From Chloroflexota bacterium (GTDB lineage: Bacteria > Chloroflexota > Anaerolineae > Promineifilales > Promineifilaceae), in the NCBI GenBank assembly GCA_963169155.1, contig CAUJGI010000204.1, positions 1 through 8,348 of the forward strand: a DNA stretch of 8,348 nucleotides, written 5' to 3'. Made by a program: the position numbers and the translations under genes. Below are positions 6,914-8,348 of this stretch, piece after piece. Positions within the stretch are counted from its first letter, which is position 1. Each line of letters opens with the position of its first letter. A model generated the notes under the pieces. That model did no database searches, was not told the origin of the DNA, and was given only the letters and a program-made list of their open reading frames with translations.

Positions 6914-6967
6914 TACTAGCCGCACCTTTGAAAAGGTCGCAGACGGCAATGAAAAGTGCGGCTAGTA
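6914..6967 (-). promoter_or_regulatory. Intercistronic stem-loop between pufLM and pufC
   Basis: Bases 6914-6925 (TACTAGCCGCAC) and 6956-6967 (GTGCGGCTAGTA) are perfect 12-base inverted repeats. On the transcribed strand the stem extends inward by a G-U and three A-U pairs (6926-6929 with 6952-6955), giving about 16 pairs and a 22-base loop. An alternative small hairpin, ACCTT/AAGGT at 6924-6937, overlaps the arm. No U tract follows, so termination is unlikely. By analogy with puf operons of purple bacteria, it could stabilise the upstream message and set the pufLM:pufC ratio. Confidence 0.55.
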
Positions 6968-6979
6968 AATGTGTTGTCG

Positions 6980-8348
6980 CTAGGGCAATGGGGCAGTGAT
7001 GCCAATGCTTTGCGCCCAAGCATACCAATCAGTAATGACCGTACCAGACAGAAGTAAACCAATTCCACCAGCGATGACGGTCAAAATGGCAAACCACCAG
7101 CACCAGTCATGAATTGTTTTTGAGTTTACGTTGAAACCCATAGTCCAGCGCCAGAACAGCTGTGCCCGATGTGTACCTGATCCTTCTGCCATCATTTCTT
7201 CAATTTCACGATGCGAGCCATATTTGGAGGTTGCCACAATGGTTGCGCCATGCATAGCCAGCAACACAGTGGAACCCAACAGGAAGAAGATGGAGATCAT
7301 ATGGAAGGGGTTGTAGTAGAAGTTACCAAACTGGATGCTAACATTGTTAGTCCAGTCAAGTATGGCCTTGAACCCTTGCCCAGGAGCCTGCGCCCAGTTA
7401 CCCATGATAACAGGGCGAATCAGGTAGATAATGAAGTAAAGGAACAGCGCAGCGGCGAATGCGTAGGCGAGTGTAGGACGTAAGCCAGCTGCTTTGGCAC
7501 GGCCGTATACACGCAGCCACCAGGCAACCACACAAATGTTGATCAGGAAGGTAGCCACAACCCAGGCACCACCTTCACGCCAGGGAGCCATGCTCAAACC
7601 ATAGCTCATGGCCGGTGGATTCACCGTCAGCACGAAGAACTCGCGCAAGAACAGAATGGGATTATAGCCAACCTGATAAAGGTAATTTTCCAGGATGATA
7701 AACACAGCAAGGAAACCAAACACAACGGCAGTAGCCCCAGCAATACCTAAATAAACCGGGCCAACCTGCCCTACGCCAAAGAGTCGTTCCAGGAACTTGA
7801 CGCGGTAGGTTTTCCGCAGCGCTGTACCATCAATACCACGGCCACCATATTCAACTTCATCCATATCAACAGGACGCTGCTTCCGCCCACGCCACACGAC
7901 GCTGGCCAGGGCACCCCCACTAACCAGTAGGGTCCCAGCCGCAGCTCCTTCCCAAAACGGCAGCGTATCGAAGAAATTCCAGAATTTGGACCAGTTGAAC
8001 ACCAGCGTACCAGACAGGTAAATGCACAGATTGGCAAACAAAACGGCCGCAATTGCCAACCAAAAGCCCAAACGATGGATACCAACTTCACCAATGCTGT
8101 ACCCTAACAAGTTGCGCCAAAAACCATCCACGTTTCTTTCTGTGACATAGGGCCGGTTCACCGCGCTCAAAATCGCCGAACCGTGCATGGCCAGGATCAA
8201 CGTGGAAGTAAACAGCAAAGAAATGCCGATGGCATGGAAGGGATTAAAGAAGAAGTTGTAGTACTGGTAACCAATGTTGGAAACCCAGTCTAAATGGTGG
8301 GTAATACCAAGCGGGAACCCATTGCCCCAGGCTCCCATGGCAAGCGGC
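6980..8348 (-). CDS. pufLM: Fused photosynthetic reaction centre L-M protein PufLM, 5' end outside the window
   Basis: The L and M subunits hold the special pair, pheophytins and quinones of the type II reaction centre. The frame enters at 8347 and stops at 6980, giving about 455 residues: the second half of L, a linker, then all of M. Numbering follows Rhodobacter sphaeroides. L ligands present are His153 (8294-8296), His173 (8234-8236), His190 (8183-8185) and His230 (8075-8077). M ligands are His202 (7301-7303), His219 (7250-7252), Glu234 (7205-7207) and His266 (7109-7111). Thus both special-pair ligands and the iron site are intact. M182 is Ile, M210 Leu and L168 Phe, as expected for a Chloroflexi-type centre rather than a purple-bacterial one. 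L and M share one frame without a stop. The first ATG in the window (8336-8338) is internal, since the conserved PufL helix sequence continues upstream of it. Roughly 138 residues of L plus any extension are missing. Confidence 0.97.
   Translation of the reverse strand, partial: PLAMGAWGNGFPLGITHHLDWVSNIGYQYYNFFFNPFHAIGISLLFTSTLILAMHGSAILSAVNRPYVTERNVDGFWRNLLGYSIGEVGIHRLGFWLAIAAVLFANLCIYLSGTLVFNWSKFWNFFDTLPFWEGAAAGTLLVSGGALASVVWRGRKQRPVDMDEVEYGGRGIDGTALRKTYRVKFLERLFGVGQVGPVYLGIAGATAVVFGFLAVFIILENYLYQVGYNPILFLREFFVLTVNPPAMSYGLSMAPWREGGAWVVATFLINICVVAWWLRVYGRAKAAGLRPTLAYAFAAALFLYFIIYLIRPVIMGNWAQAPGQGFKAILDWTNNVSIQFGNFYYNPFHMISIFFLLGSTVLLAMHGATIVATSKYGSHREIEEMMAEGSGTHRAQLFWRWTMGFNVNSKTIHDWCWWFAILTVIAGGIGLLLSGTVITDWYAWAQSIGITAPLP
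7826..7948 (-). other. L-M fusion linker with predicted extra transmembrane segment
   Basis: After the last recognisable L residues (LPFWE), a Gly/Ala-rich hydrophobic stretch of 19 residues (7892-7948) is followed by the basic RGRKQR (7874-7891) and an acidic, glycine-rich loop (7826-7873) before M-like sequence resumes. In known structures the L C-terminus is periplasmic and the M N-terminus cytoplasmic, so a fusion keeping both topologies needs one extra crossing. The hydrophobic stretch plus positive-inside residues fits that exactly. In Roseiflexus the mature subunits are separate, so cleavage probably occurs near here; the site cannot be read from sequence. Confidence 0.6.

Larger units (their letters stand above)
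642..8050. repeat. Dispersed palindrome CGGCCG, often ACGGCCGT
   Basis: By eye I find 15 copies of CGGCCG, starting at 643, 1208, 2040, 2085, 2477, 3297, 3522, 3666, 4137, 4242, 4770, 5286, 5968, 7500 and 8044. Five are the full ACGGCCGT (around 642, 1207, 3296, 3521, 7499). A random sequence near 52% GC would give about 2-3. All copies lie inside genes and in more than one reading frame, so protein sequence alone does not explain them. The pattern recalls highly iterated palindromes such as cyanobacterial HIP1, but the purpose is unknown. Confidence 0.5.

Noticed and set aside
6914..6967. Intrinsic terminator after pufLM
   Set aside because: No U tract follows the stem on the transcribed strand, and pufC downstream would need a separate promoter, for which I see no good candidate.
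6850..6979. Light-harvesting pufB or pufA gene
   Set aside because: The 130-bp gap is too short for a normal antenna polypeptide, and it is taken up by a stem-loop and the pufC ribosome site.
7826..7948. A frameshift or assembly error joining separate pufL and pufM
   Set aside because: The linker reads in one frame with sensible composition, no odd homopolymer, and a hydrophobic segment that solves the topology. Fused pufLM is known in Roseiflexus.
7771..8094. A 107-codon minus-strand frame within pufLM
   Set aside because: It is a shifted reading of the L-M region. The main frame here carries conserved L and M residues in correct order.
1..8348. CRISPR array, transposon ends, tRNA or attachment site
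   Set aside because: I saw no regularly spaced repeats, transposase-like frame, paired terminal repeats or tRNA-like fold. The sequence is almost entirely occupied by photosynthesis genes.

Overview
The window is a compact photosynthesis gene cluster from an anoxygenic phototroph with a type II (quinone) reaction centre. All nine genes lie on the minus strand, so transcription runs from 8348 towards 1: pufLM (partial) - pufC - bchG - bchP - puhE - alpha/beta hydrolase - bchF - bchC - bchX (partial). There is no gene-free stretch over 300 bases, and I see no RNA gene, insertion sequence, integrase or CRISPR array.

The best guess for the host is a Roseiflexus-like phototroph of the Chloroflexota. 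The L and M reaction-centre subunits are one fused reading frame, as is established for Roseiflexus castenholzii. The M half has Ile at the position of the accessory-bacteriochlorophyll ligand His M182 and Leu at Tyr M210, both pointing to a Chloroflexus/Roseiflexus-type centre. No puhA (H subunit), chlorosome gene or light-harvesting pufBA gene lies in the window. A less-studied phylum that acquired the same type of reaction centre cannot be excluded.

Right part (5764-8348): the reaction-centre core. pufLM and the tetraheme cytochrome gene pufC are separated by 130 bp that hold a strong stem-loop and no light-harvesting gene. pufC is followed by two further hairpins, which probably mark the 3' end or a processing point of the puf message.

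Middle and left part (1-5763): pigment synthesis and assembly. bchG attaches the isoprenoid tail, bchP reduces geranylgeranyl to phytyl, puhE is an assembly factor, and an alpha/beta hydrolase of unknown substrate follows. bchF hydrates the C3 vinyl, bchC oxidises the product to the C3 acetyl, and bchX is the iron protein of chlorophyllide a oxidoreductase (C7=C8 reduction). Together they indicate bacteriochlorophyll a. Four of the six junctions from bchG to bchX overlap or are gapped by no more than 13 bp, so this is very likely one operon that may continue into bchY/bchZ beyond position 1.

Items most worth a second look are the fused pufLM with a predicted extra membrane-crossing linker, the embedded hydrolase, puhE beside an H-less type of reaction centre, and a marked excess of the palindrome CGGCCG across the window.
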